Shown here: one piece after another, positions 1-10,815 of the stretch
Position numbering within the stretch: position 1 is the stretch's first letter
Layout: each line of letters starts with the position of its first letter
NCBI GenBank assembly: GCA_022496805.1
Contig: CM040102.1
Span: 4,293,501 to 4,357,500 of the forward strand
From: Pohlia nutans
Taxonomy: Eukaryota; Streptophyta; Bryopsida; Bryales; Mniaceae
Length of the DNA stretch: 64,000 nt
Direction of reading: 5' to 3'
Notes under the pieces: generated by a model
Databases searched by the model: none
Told to the model about the DNA's origin: nothing
Seen by the model: only the letters and a program-made list of their open reading frames with translations
Program-made: the position numbers and the translations under genes

Positions 1-2163
1 TTAACTCAACTACATCATGAACTGCAAGGCATGTGAACATGACGCCATGATGATGCATTGAAATGCAATCAAGATAATTTGTTGCCAACTTCCTAGTATG
101 GATAAAATGACACTAAAATGACTTGTATGCAGCCTATGATATCAAAATAGTCTGACTCAACTTTTTTGGTGCACAATATAGCACATCCTTTTGTTTGTAC
201 AATGGGGTCACAATTATAGAGAAAATCTTGTAAAAGAATTTCTGCTAAAATGCCAAATTTTCAACCTTTGGGAGGCTGTCAAAGTTGGTAAATGTGATTT
301 CCATTAGTGCGAATTCAAAAACACCATTTTGATTGTCACCCACTGTACAAAGAATCAACATCTAAACAAAGAATTAATGTTGTGAAACATGCACAAACTA
401 TTAAAAAACATATAGATTTATTGAGCTACCAAACCATTTTTAGCTAAAGATGGCTTTAATTCTCTAAAAGATTATGATTCCTACAATAGTTTTAGCATGC
501 TTTGTTGATTCCCAAAGGTGAACAATAGAGCTACCACTTACCTAACTAATTAATAGTTTAGCTACTATATAATATAATCATGGATCCAAAGAGGTGGTAT
601 TTTTATTCCAAACATGGCCTTGGTTGAAGCGTTGGTTAATTATTCCAGTGACGACCTTAAGTCAAGTTGGTTTTTAAAAATAGTATTGATAGCTATTGAT
701 TCCACTTGTAGGGTTTTCTATGATGTAACCTAACCTTTCATATTCTTTAATGATCTTCTCGTGAGTATTCCATTATGTCCTTGAAGACTCATTGTATAAA
801 GGAACTTAATCTTTCACGTTTTTCCAATTTCATGGCCTTCCATGTATAGAGAGAAACAAAACGCTAATTTATAAAGTGATAATTTATGTTTATGATTATG
901 ATTTTGAATTGTTTTTTACAATAGTCATCAACACTATATATACAATTGATGTTTTGTCACTAGTGGTAATGCGGAGAGAAGTAGAGCCCTAGTTTATTAA
1001 TCGTGACTCTTCATTACATGGATTGTAACAAAACCCTTAATATCACTTGTAAGAGATTCATAAAGACATTAGGACAAAAGTAGAGACATATTTAAATGAA
1101 TGGTATGCTTTCATATAATGTTGTGACTTGAAACACCTCCCACCAATGAACATTTTACATCGATACTTCTTAAGATATTTCATTCGTTTCTTACTTGTAC
1201 AATCTTGTATATTTTTTTAATATTTGTATTTCCAGCTTATAAGTATTTGCTCTATTTATTTTTCTAAATTCCAATGACAACCATAGATCAGAGTTGGGTT
1301 TCAAAAAATTGTATTGACAACTATAGGTTTCACTTGTGGGCTTTTCAACAGTTGTAGATTTTTCAAATGAGTGGAGTCGGCACTCAACACTTTTAGGCAA
1401 GGTTTTATAATATAATGTAACCTAACCTTTCACATTCTTGAATTGTCTTGTGATGATTGTTTCATTCTATCTCAAAGTCCATTATGTGAAATAACCTAAT
1501 CTTGCACGTCTTATTCAACTTTATGACCTTTCACTTCATCATGATGTTGCGGAAATAAGCGGAGTTTTAATTTCATTTTATTTTATTCGAATTTACAATT
1601 CATTTCATATTCAAAATATATGCCTTTTCTATGTCTAATGTCTTTAATAAAAGTCAGCCCTAATATGATTGTATTTTTCTTGTCAAATCTACTTTAAATA
1701 AAATTTAATACAAAATCACGGTTTTTTCGTCAGTTTATTTTTTAAACTATAGTATATTTTTATTAACATTTACTTTTAAAACCTTATACAAATGTTTTTG
1801 CTCATATAGTATTGATTTTCAATGATTTTTATTGGTTTTTTGCTATTAGCATTCTATTTTCTAAACTCAAGAAAATGTTAGATCTGTTGTAACACAAACA
1901 TGAACAGACTGTGGCTTGTCTATGAACTGGCTTGCATGACAATCATGTTAATGAAGACTTTAAAATGGATCTTAAGAGCTTAATCCTATGGGTCAAGACC
2001 AAAACATGTCAAAATGACCTGATATCAACTCAACATGCCATTTTAACATCAAATTTGTTAGATCTTAGCTCGAAAAAAATTTCCATACAATTTTCCAAAC
2101 CAAACTTCATTTTTACAACGAAGATGTACTTTGATAAAATATAATATTTTTGAAGCATTCTCG
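1..2163. repeat. AT-rich non-coding DNA with a degenerate direct repeat
   Basis: No coding region is recognised; the ORFs are short and AT-rich. Two stretches are diverged direct copies of each other, about 645-850 and about 1270-1540. They share the phrase TGTAACCTAACCTTTCA and a similar order of flanking words. This looks like an old tandem duplication or two copies of one unidentified repeat. Confidence 0.5.
200..345. mobile_element. Small TA-flanked inverted-repeat element
   Basis: The ends read CAATGGGGTCAC on the left and, reversed, CAGTGGGTGACAATC on the right, each next to a TA. The interior carries the phrase GGGAGGCTGTCAAAGTTGG, which also occurs in the arms of the large hairpin at 2777-3753. 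It is therefore a short, diverged relative of that element with a single internal unit. Confidence 0.5.
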
Positions 2164-2167
2164 TTAA

Positions 2168-2708
2168 CCCTAAGTGACCATAAGACCATTTTATGGTCGG
2201 TGTCCTTTTTCTAGGTTGCCTAGGATGAAATTTTTATATTTTTATATATTTTTATAAAGAATGAAAATATTTTCAAATAGGAAATCAAGTCTAATTTCCA
2301 ATTTGATTTGAATCATGTCAAATCAAGTTAAATTCCATCAAGGATATTTTTTCAAAGAAAAAGACCTTAATACTGTCATAATGTTATGAAGCTTACTTTT
2401 TGGGGAAACTGATGATATATTCTTTTTTTGAAACCCTGCTTTCTTAAAATTTAGAATAAAATATCTATTTTTAACCAATCATACCAAATTTCAAATTCTA
2501 AGAAATAAAATTTATAATTTTGGTGAATTTCAAATAGTAAATTCTTTTCAATTGATTTAATGAGTGTCTAAAACATTTTTTGATTGTTTGACTCTACTAA
2601 TAATTACCAAACATCATACTTTACATTTTCTCTACTTCATCATAGTTGCAAAAGTAACATTTTATAATAACTTTAGGTTTTGCTATTACCCCATTTGTCA
2701 TTTAGGAA
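2168..2708. mobile_element. TTAA-flanked miniature element, 541 bp
   Basis: TTAA lies at both ends (2164-2167 and 2709-2712). The left end CCCTAAGTGACC matches the reversed right end TTCCTAAATGAC. The interior aligns in inverted orientation with the element at 16124-16663, which is almost the same length (540 bp). It is non-coding. A TTAA duplication with CCC-type ends fits piggyBac-like non-autonomous elements (inference). Confidence 0.6.
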
Positions 2709-2776
2709 TTAACCAACCACTTCTCTTTTCTATCATTTAAAAATATACATGCTCAATTATTTTGAGGATAGTTGTA

Positions 2777-3753
2777 CAGTGGGGTCCAAGGTAGAATGGC
2801 ATTTTTGGTTTCGCAGTGAGAAATTTTTTAGTATTGCCAACTTTGAAAGCCTCCCGAGAGCTCAAAAATTGGTGTTTTACCACGAAAGTTTTACCAAAGG
2901 ATTATCTTTAAGTTGATTATATGTATGCCAAATTTCAAGGCCAAAAGATTCACAAAAAAAAAGTTATCCAAAATCTACCAACATTGGTATTTTTTCACTG
3001 CTGCCAACTTTGACAGCCTCCCAAAGATTGTATTCATTTATTTTGCCATGAAATTCTTGGAACAAAAACCTTTTCATGTTAATTCCATATGATAAAAATT
3101 TCAAGGCCAAAAGATTAATACAAAAAAAGATATTAACAATCTACCAACATGTGTAGTTGTGGGAAACAATGGGGGAAACTTTGCTACCTACTTTGACACC
3201 CTCCCAACGGTTGAGAAGTTGTCTATTTATCATGAATTTTTTTTCACAACATGCTCTTTATGATAGCAACATTCAAGCCAAAGTTCAAGGTCAGAAAATC
3301 TATAAAAAGAAAAATATTTACAATCTACCAATGTGTGTAGTTTCCCCCATTGTTTCCCACAACTACACATGTTGGTAGATTGTTAATATCTTTGTTTTTA
3401 TTAATATTTTGGCCTTGAATTTTTTATCATATAGAATTAACATGAAAAGTTTTTTGTTCCAAGAATTTCATGGCAAAAAGAATAAAATTCAATCTTTGGG
3501 AGGCTGTCAAAGTTGGCAGCAGTGAAAAAATTTCCACAGCTACCAATGTTGGTAGATTCTGTATAACTAATTTTTGGTGAGTCTTTTGGCCTTGAAATTT
3601 GGCATACATATAATTAACTTAAAGATAAGTCTTTGGTGAAAATTTCGTGGTAAAATACCAATTTGTGAGCTCTCGGGAGGCTTTCAAAGTGGGCAGACTT
3701 TAATTTTTTTCCACTGCGAAACCAAAAACGCCATTCTACCTTGGACCCCACTG
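2777..3753. mobile_element. 977 bp near-palindromic hairpin element
   Basis: The ends are CAGTGGGGTCCAAGG and its reverse complement, each bordered by TA (2775-2776 and 3754-3755). Arms of about 480 bp are reverse complements of one another nearly all the way to the centre near 3,270-3,360. Each arm is made of about three diverged units of roughly 165 bp. Each unit has a TTTGACAGCCTCCCAAAG-like phrase followed by a TTCAAGGCCAAAAGATT-like phrase and ATCTACCAACAT. It has no coding capacity. TA duplications point to Tc1/mariner-type mobilisation. A transcript would fold into a long double-stranded RNA. Confidence 0.75.
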
Positions 3754-3827
3754 TACAATGCAATTGAATATGCTATAATATTTTGAGCATAGCTATAGAA
3801 TATAGTCAAAATTAATGTGCTATAATA

Positions 3828-4125
3828 GAGTTATTTGTAAAGGCATCCGGTCTTTTGTCCTCCTTTTTTCATGGAAATGAAAACCAAACCTCCCAAATCT
3901 CCCAAAAATAATCAGTACCAGAGCTGGTCGTCATCAATTTGACACCACTCCTCCTCACGGTCCCACCCCACTACCCAATTCTTCTCCCTCCCTCCAAATT
4001 TGTATGAATAAAAATTTCAATCTATCCAGTATTCTATTCTAGGTCTACAGTGAGATCATATCAATCCTGTCTTTTCCAAATTACAGGTCAAAAATTCAAG
4101 TTTTGAGGGACTTTACAAATAACTC
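3828..4125. mobile_element. TA-flanked MITE with GAGTTATTTGTAAAG ends
   Basis: The 298 bp element begins GAGTTATTTGTAAAG and ends with its reverse complement. TA lies on both sides (3826-3827 and 4126-4127). It is non-coding. The GAGTTA start is shared with the elements at 15633-15949, 34355-34670 and 35749-36062, so it may be a sister subfamily. Confidence 0.65.
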
Positions 4126-4227
4126 TAATATTTTGAAAAAAAATGAAAAGATGCTTGAATGTGTTCAGTTGAAAATGTTTAATTTATGGGTCACTATAGT
4201 GTCCATCCTCGAAAGGGGAGAGTAGTA

Positions 4228-4339
4228 TTGTCCCAATTTCCCCTTGTCCGGTGGGCATCGGATCATTGGCATTACAAACGGACACTTCATTCACTCCGGC
4301 CCCTTGCTAAAAAGGACCGGAGTTTCTATCTATCTATCT
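4228..4339 (+). mobile_element. 3' end of a non-LTR retroposon (SINE/LINE-like)
   Basis: The segment ends in a short (TATC)n tail after GGACCGGAGTT. It matches, on the opposite strand, the insertion at 22861-22970, which has clear 11 bp target duplications. A simple-repeat tail plus long direct target duplications is typical of 3' ends of LINEs or of SINEs. No reverse transcriptase is present. Confidence 0.55.
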
Positions 4340-4541
4340 TTAATTTATGAAAAGGCTTTATTATGTTCAATATAGGAAGTACAATGAACTAAGAGGGTGT
4401 ATATATACATATATAAATAAACCTGATTGGTCTAATTGCCTTCAAATTGGACTCAAATATAATAAAAACATACTTCATTTCTCAGGTTGTTGTCTTTTTT
4501 AACATGTGGAGTTCATGTTACTAGAATACATACTTCTTTAA

Positions 4542-5040
4542 CCCCCAAGCTCCCAAGAGACCATTTTTGGGTCACTGCCCGTTTTTATCGAGCTACCTAA
4601 ATAATATTTTTTGAAAAATCAAAATACATTCTTAAATACTACATCAAGTCTACTTTTCAGCACAATTTGAATTATGTCAATGTGAGTTAAACTCCACCGG
4701 GGAGAATTTTTCAAAGTGAATCACCTCAACATTGTCTTAGTCTTATAAAATTTGCTATTTGGAGAAAGTAATGATTCTCCATCCATCATTTCATTTCTTT
4801 TTGAAGTTTACAATAAATAAACCAATTTTAACCAATCAAGCCAAATTTTAAACTCAAAAAGTGAAAATTATAATTAATACAATGTTTGAAAGGTTAATGC
4901 TCATAAATTCATTAAAAATATCTAAAATTATTTTGGAAGTTTGACTGTCTTGCATTTTGTCTAGTGAACCAGATTTCATCAAACATACGGAAGGCAAATA
5001 TTATAATACACATATGTATTTTTTGATGCCCATTGGGCTT
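4542..5040. mobile_element. TTAA-flanked element, right end uncertain
   Basis: After TTAA at 4538-4541 the sequence starts CCCCCAAGCTCCC. Its interior resembles the 2168-2708 and 16124-16663 elements, sharing a GAGTTAAACTCCACC-like phrase followed by a run reading as AATTTTTCAAAG. The right end is placed at a TTAA at 5041-5044, but its terminal match is weak. Confidence 0.4.
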
Positions 5041-5044
5041 TTAA

Positions 5045-7125
5045 GAGTTGACAATGCATTACCTAATTAAGAATAGTCTTACTCATGATTGAATTTGGTG
5101 TTATGCCTTAGTCATAAAAGTTTTATAAAAGAAACATGATACCCCAAGCAATATTTTTTGGCCAAAAAAGGGAGACAATCAATTGTCTTGCCATTAGAAT
5201 TATCCGTAAACTATATCTTATCAAAAAACTACAGGAAGAGAAAAGACAAGGCATGATTGGTTTTTTAACCTCGCATGCAACAAAAATATGTTTTTCCTCC
5301 AAATTTTTTCCACCGCAATGCTCTGCGTTGTCAAAGAGATTCAATTTGTCACCTTTTCAATGCAAGAGAAACTCTTCCAAATCACAATTGAGTTCCTATG
5401 GTGGAATCTCACCGTGCCCCCACTCCGGCCTTGGTGTTATATGTTCATAGTAAAGTTTATTTTTAGAAACCAAACTTCAAGAAATAAACTAGGTAGCATG
5501 TGTTTATTTTACAAATGTCTCTATTATCAATGCATAGTCTAACTCCATAGTCAAGCATGAAATTTGTCGTAATGAGAGGGTCAAAATTTCAATGACTTAA
5601 AAGGATAATGCTAATGTATGATTTCTTATGAAATTTTAAATTGAGATGTATAAATCACTAAAGGTGATACTAGCCACAATCTCATTTTCATTCAAAGGTC
5701 ACTAACTTGTACTAGAATTTGGACGGTCACAATTGCTAGTGGGCATAACCATTTGGGTTTTAGTAAAGGGTTGTTTAGTCTGTACAAGGAATTTGCATGC
5801 ACTAAGAACATTCACACTTTACTAAGATTTTCTGAAAATTGGATGAAAAGTACTTGTAATTTTTGATGAAAATTCAGGGTGGATGAGAGAATCACAAGAT
5901 ATAAGTACACTATAGTAATATGTGAATACGTCCCTCTATAGCTAATTTAATAAAGAGCTTAGTATTTTAAATTGATGAACAATAAAAATAACCCATATAT
6001 AGTGCTAGTAATTGGTTTGAAGACTATATAGAGGAACACATAACAGTTCAAGGGTGTGGAGACGATAGCTTGTGACAGTAAATTTTGAATGTGATGATAG
6101 TGATCAAGTCGTGAATGGAGAGAGAAGGATGCGGATGCTCTAAGTTAGTGCACGCAACCCATGAATGGGCATTGGATCTCTGTTGGCCCATTCACGTACA
6201 TCAATGTTGCCGCATGCATGCATCATGTAACTTTGAGGGAATCTGTTGTCAACCAAGAAATGTAAAATGCGCAGTTAGAAATTACTCTGACTCAAGACAA
6301 AAAGGAACACAACGCAAAGAAGAACATGGATGTACTTGTAGCACTGTAATGCAGTTGCAGAGTGCTTGAACAATAGTCGCAGCAAGAAAAAATCAAGGCT
6401 TTTGAATATTTTTTTTGTTTCTCGGTTTTACCTTCTTCAATTTCGGGAACGCAGATACAAGTGCCGCAGGGGCTTGGTGTGAATGGGCCATGTGTCTCCA
6501 GTTCTCTACCTAAACTCACACTTAGTACAAGTGTACACACTGTACAGTACAGTACTGTACAATACAATGTGTCTGTCCAAGAGCTGAACTTCATGTACAC
6601 TGCCTGTATGTTTATGGTAGAACGTTCAATAATGGTGCAAAATTCAGCATGGAGAATCTGAAGCAATTTGAGGCGTGTGAGCAATTTTCGTTGATGAGCC
6701 AGGCACCAAGGAGCCAAGTGGTTCAAAAATTATAATTTTTTAGCAAACAAGGAATTATCTACAATTAAAAGAAAGAGAGCTACTAGACTCCCCAATGTGG
6801 CGCATAGGGCCCATGCGTAATCGATAAGAGAGAATCCAAGTAGAAGACAAAACTAGCTCCAAAATGGAGCAAATGACTCACTGGAAAAGGACAAACGAGA
6901 TCCGAAAACAAAGGGAAAAGAGCTACTTTTGTGCTAAAAAGGAGTCTTGAAGTAAGCATTAGGTTCCCACGTAGAGAACATGACTGTCCTATTAGAACTC
7001 CTTTTTGTTCCCATGTGGATCACCAAACCCTATTAAACAACACGATCTGTTGACCATCATCGTGCAACATCTATTCTTGAATCATCCTGCTGGCAACCAC
7101 CAATGGCGCGCTTTTGATGCAGATT
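5045..7125. other. No recognised gene
   Basis: Several ORFs of up to 144 codons exist on both strands, but none shows a recognisable domain, a convincing start or conservation elsewhere in the window. A cluster of alternating GTAC/TGTAC words forms a small palindromic patch at about 6532-6565. The 7.0-7.12 kb end lies just downstream of the pogo transposase stop codon and probably includes its 3' UTR and the left transposon end, which I could not identify. Confidence 0.4.
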
Positions 7126-8219
7126 CTATCCCGCATTACCGTTGCTTTCATATCCATTGAAACTTGCCAATGGAGGAGGAACAAATGGAGTCACAAGCAT
7201 TGGGTTATAAAACATTGGTGGTGGAGATTGCCACAACGGCGAATTAAGTTGATGGAATGCAGTCGATGATGTTGGTAGCTGCAGCTGCGGGTTGAAGAAT
7301 GTGTCGAAGCTATGTCGCGGAAGGCCTTGCTCTCCCGAAGGCGGTGTCGAAGGCACTGCTCTCTCGAAGGCAGATGCCGTTGCTGAGTGAAGACCGATGC
7401 CGTTGATGAAGGCCGATGTCGCTGCCCTGCTGAACGAAGGTCCTGCTGAACGAAGATCGATGCCGTTGCCCTCCGCCGCCGCGATGGCAGCTGCGCCCTC
7501 CATCGCTGAAGCTGCAGGTCTCCAGCCGCGCCCTGCACACCGCCGAAGCACACTAGCAGCAGCGCTATCAACCGCGCCCTCCACACCGCCGAAGCTCCGT
7601 CGCTCCATGCTCGCTCCGCCGCCTACGTCTCCTCCGTCCGCCGTCTGCGCCTCCAATTCCGAGCCAACGCTGGCCGGAGGAGGCTGGCTTCTTCCACGCC
7701 GACCACCACCAGCCCTCTTCTCCGCCTGGAGGCGCTCCTTCTCGAGTCGCTTGGCTTGTCGTTGAGCCTTCCTCTCAGTAATACCTGCAATGCGCTCTTC
7801 TTTTTCTCTCCTTCGGGCTTCTTTGTTTGCAGCTCTCTCTGCAGCTCTGCGCTTTGCGGCTGCCTCATTCTCTTGTCGCTTTGCTAGAAGTTGTTCACAT
7901 GCAGAAATGTACTCCTCTGATGTCAAGATTTTGGATTTTGTGAAATCCACTAGTGGTTGCTGACGCTTCCTTTTACGAGCTGGAATCACCTCCGGGAGGG
8001 CAAGAAATGAGCTGAAATTCTGTTCTTGGTGTTGCTCCTGCAGGGTCGACTCAAAATCTGGATCAATGTTTACAGCCCTGTCTTCCACTTCGTGAGTACT
8101 TTCGTCTGCATTAGGAACATTCACGTAGTAAAATGGTTCCGGATCTTGCTCCTGTAGACCTCCCTGAGGCGAGAATAGCTGTGTGAGGTTTGCGTCGTCA
8201 TTACCGATGTTGCTCCTTG
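7126..8219 (-). CDS. Pogo/Tigger-like transposase, C-terminal exon
   Basis: This is the last exon of the transposase gene whose catalytic exon lies at 10816-12265. The phrase QPLVDFTKSKILTSEEYI followed by a long Lys/Arg/Glu-rich coiled coil (EAAAKRRAAERAANKEARRR and on) is the usual tail after the DDE_1 domain in plant and fungal pogo proteins. The reading frame stays open upstream to an acceptor CTCTGCAG ending at 8220, giving SNIGNDDANLTQLF. The phase (one base carried from the donor) joins exactly with the upstream exon. Oddities: about 200 residues after the coiled coil are Ala/Gly/Ser-rich and encoded by very GC-rich DNA (about 7400-7700), unlike the surroundings. The stop is at 7126-7128. 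The splice model is my inference; the similarity to pogo tails is from family knowledge. Confidence 0.7.
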
Positions 8220-8625
8220 CTGCAGAGGGGTGGGATGGGTATTGTCATAACCGAATTTGTTTGCATATGTTAAATATAATATTCTACACCACATCATTTT
8301 AGCTTCGAAGAATCTTGCAAACGTAATGATTCCTTGATTTTGCAGCACAGACAAATGAGAGTTTTAAAAACTAGAGGATTAACTGTGTTTGCAAGATCTA
8401 ACTCTAGAGCAGTCCGAACTTTTGAAAAAGAAAAATTCACATAACTCATAAACCTAGCTTTTACTGTCACGTCTTCAAAGCACGATAGGTTCATAACTGA
8501 AGGACATGATTAAGGGTGCCGAGAAATTGAGTAAACAGAGATGTATCTTCTAATTGGTAAACCTGCGTTCTGTGTTGTAGCATGTTCTACTTAAGTCTAT
8601 CTGCTGACAAAAGAGGATACCGTGG

Positions 8626-8752
8626 AGTTAAGAGGATACCTTGTTCGGAAGTTGATCCCAAACCTTCTGCCACAGAAGGTGTGCCTGCAATTCCGGTGAC
8701 TGGAGCTCCTCGCTAGATACCTGCTGCGCAAATATCAAAGTCATCGAATTCA
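8626..8752 (-). pseudogene. Duplicated fragment of the pogo transposase exon end
   Basis: About 126 bp is a direct copy of 10802-10927, the end of the catalytic exon with its splice donor. In minus-strand translation both read FDDFD, then CAAGI, then a G-S-T-S-E-Q end. This copy has an in-frame TAG at 8713-8715 where the other copy encodes Glu. The two copies bracket the ATP23 segment, so they mark the edges of an inserted or rearranged block. Confidence 0.75.
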
Positions 8753-8853
8753 GAAAACCAAGGTAAACTGAGAAACTGCCATCGTTGCAAAGTTCAGTGA
8801 TGCAGATGGACGTTTTAGACGCTTAGGGTTTAATATGAGGTTTCCTTTGGCAG

Positions 8854-8979
8854 ATCGGACAGTGAAGTTTGTGCGGGAGGCTCTTACGAAAGCGGGTTTC
8901 CCTGTCAGTGTCGGACAAGTTCTTTAAACCCGAACACTGTTCATTGAAAGTTGGAGGTGGTTTCAAACAGGATGATGGG
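8854..8979 (+). pseudogene. ATP23: ATP23 metalloprotease exon fragment (frameshifted)
   Basis: Translation gives RTVKFVREALTKAGFPV and, one base out of frame, SDKFFKPEHC then LKVGGGFKQDDG. In plant ATP23 (peptidase family M76, a mitochondrial inner-membrane and intermembrane-space protease) these two stretches are adjacent and lie just before the zinc-binding exon. The acceptor is CTTTGGCAG at 8845-8853 and the donor would be GGG/GTCAGT after 8979. The frame change, from the VKF frame at 8862 to the SDKFF frame by 8908, is a net one-base shift. This copy is therefore probably broken unless there is a sequencing error. The matching next exon is at 10510-10647. No first exon and no C-terminal exon were found. 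Confidence 0.7.
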
Positions 8980-9299
8980 GTCAGTTCCTCTCTGTTAGGG
9001 TTTTTAGATTACTCTATAGAGTCCTTGCTGATCAAGAAGAAGGAAGAATGCCTAGATGCTTTTGTGCATTTTTTCACTTAGGCGTGCTGTTTGGAATGGG
9101 GATATTTAATTTTGCGTCAAAATTCCAGAAGATTATACTAGTAGTCAGTCATTCTTGGAATTGTCGTTTATAAAGGTTTTCTGTTTCTTCTGGAATTTAG
9201 GGGTTAGGGTTGGTATAATATGCACGTATTACCTGATTCAATGTTTTTAGCAATTTTGAGTAGATTGTAAGTGGAGTTTCTTCATGTTTTGATTTACTC

Positions 9300-10140
9300 A
9301 TGCGCTGATTCCGATGATATAAAATTTGGTCATATTTGAATTATAAATTTCACAATATGATCGGTTGAATTTGTCATGTTAAAACCATGAATCCTTGGTC
9401 CTTTACGGGTTAAGTAGGTCATTATTTTGTACAATTTATTTAAACTGATACGTAGAATGTTTGTTTTAAACTGATTCTGTTGATCTGCCTCATCGGAATT
9501 ATGTTTTTCACTGAATTGGATCATGAGTTCTTTAGGGGTTAAGTTCAATCTTTAGAGCAACATCGTTCAGGTGTCAAGATTTTCCAGACCGATTTCGAAT
9601 TTGCTGCGTTCGTTGTTTTTAGGTTCATGATTTTCTTACCTTGCACTAATTTTTCAAAATTCTTGGTGCTTAGCAGATATGGCGACCATTATGGAAAATC
9701 CATGTTTACAGTTGACACCCTTTACTTCTTCAAGCAAATTCCACAATGGCCATTTCATCAAAACTGTAATGCTTTCTTCAAACTTACTCCCCTGCAAATT
9801 TGAAGGAATCTATACATTAAGGAAGTGAGTTTTTTTATTATGTTAACCCCTAAAGGACCAAGGATTCATGGTTTTAAAATGACAAGTTTAATTGATCGTA
9901 TTGTGAAAATTATAACTTGAATGGCACCAAATTTTATATCACTCAAATTAGTGAAGAATATTACATATGTTGAATATTATTTTAAGAAAAATTAACAAAA
10001 AAGAATCTACATAAAATCTACTCAAAATTACCGTAAAAAAAACTGGTTGAAACCCTAAGGCATTGATTCCAGATGAAGTCTAAATCCGTTTGGCTGGAAA
10101 AGGAGAGAGTGCGTGATGGCTTATGTGATATTGTAATTAA
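9300..10140. repeat. Ends of TTAA-family elements inside the ATP23 intron
   Basis: Three terminal sequences of the TTAA family are visible. CCTTTACGGG next to TTAA lies at 9400-9413, CTTTAGGGG next to TTAA at 9530-9542, and TTAA plus CCCCTAAAGGACC at 9843-9859. About 110 bp inward from each of the first and third ends aligns with the ends at 10360, 10742 and 57561. I could not pair all the ends, so several nested or truncated copies are likely. Confidence 0.55.
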
Positions 10141-10360
10141 CCCCTACAGGACCAAGAAGCCCAAATTGGGCCTCATGTTTTTTTCAGCACTTTTATGTAG
10201 TCTTTCATCAGTTCAAATTTGTTTTTTTTTCCACCAACGTATGCATTGTTCTTCATTGATTCTAGTGATACAAAATTTAGTGTCATCTGAATTTTATTTT
10301 TCACAATATGATCAATTGAATTTTTCATTTTTAAACCACAAATCTTTGGTCCTTTAGGGG
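10141..10360. mobile_element. TTAA-flanked MITE, 220 bp
   Basis: TTAA lies at 10137-10140 and 10361-10364. The left end CCCCTACAGGACCAAG matches the reversed right end CCCCTAAAGGACCAAAG. It is non-coding. It may alternatively be the right half of a longer element starting at 9847, because the right end also pairs over about 110 bp with that left end. Confidence 0.7.
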
Positions 10361-10509
10361 TTAAATTCAACTACATCTAATGTCATGCTCATCTTTGGGG
10401 AATTGCCTAATGAAAATGCCTGCTATATGGTTGCATTTGTTATTTTGTTCTATTCAATCTTGTGCAGTATAGTAGAAAAGATAGTGAACTTACAATAGTG
10501 AATTTACAG

Positions 10510-10647
10510 GTTGTGATTTGCAGCAATAATGTGACACATCAAGATGAGGTGGATGTGGCATTGTCTCATGAGCTTCTACATGCTTATGACCATTGTCGTG
10601 CTGCCAACTTAGACTGGACCAATTGTGAGCACCATGCTTGTAGTGAG
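10510..10647 (+). pseudogene. ATP23: ATP23 zinc-protease core exon
   Basis: This 46-codon exon translates to VVICSNNVTHQDEV, then ALSHELLHAYDHC, then AANLDWTNCEHHACSE. The HExxH zinc motif (HELLH) and the CEHHACSE block are the hallmark of ATP23, the M76 metallopeptidase that processes and helps assemble ATP synthase subunit 6 in mitochondria. The exon has an acceptor ATTTACAG before 10510 and a donor GAG/GTATGT after 10647. The exon itself is intact. The expected next exon is not found before the transposase, and the preceding exon (8854-8979) carries a frameshift. I treat the locus as a gene fragment lying on the opposite strand inside the pogo gene. Identity is secure; pseudogene status is inferred. 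Confidence 0.85.
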
Positions 10648-10741
10648 GTATGTAAATATCTCTTCACTCCCGTGAGTAATCTGAGATTAGTTAGGCACGT
10701 CATAATAATCTGTATATAATGAAAATACCATGTTAACTTAA

Positions 10742-10801
10742 CCCCTAATGGACCAAGGATTCATGGTTTTAAAATGACAAGTTTAAACAATCATATTGTG
10801 A
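10742..10801. mobile_element. Truncated TTAA-family element end
   Basis: TTAA at 10738-10741 is followed by CCCCTAATGGACCAAGGATT, the standard left end. The match stops at about 10801, exactly where the duplicated transposase segment (10802-10927) begins. The element was cut by the rearrangement that created the duplication. Confidence 0.65.
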
Positions 10802-10815
10802 AGTTAAGAGGATAC

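Noticed and set aside
5136..5542. Overlapping plus-strand ORFs of 84-104 codons
   Set aside because: No recognisable domain, low-complexity AT-driven composition, no splice or start context, and no second copy in the window.
6292..6726. Minus-strand ORF of 144 codons
   Set aside because: Composition is cysteine- and leucine-rich without pattern, it includes translated GTAC repeats, and it lies opposite another equally meaningless ORF.
7397..7765. Plus-strand ORF of 122 codons opposite the pogo C-terminal exon
   Set aside because: Long ORFs on the reverse strand are expected in GC-rich DNA, and the minus-strand frame continues a recognised transposase tail.
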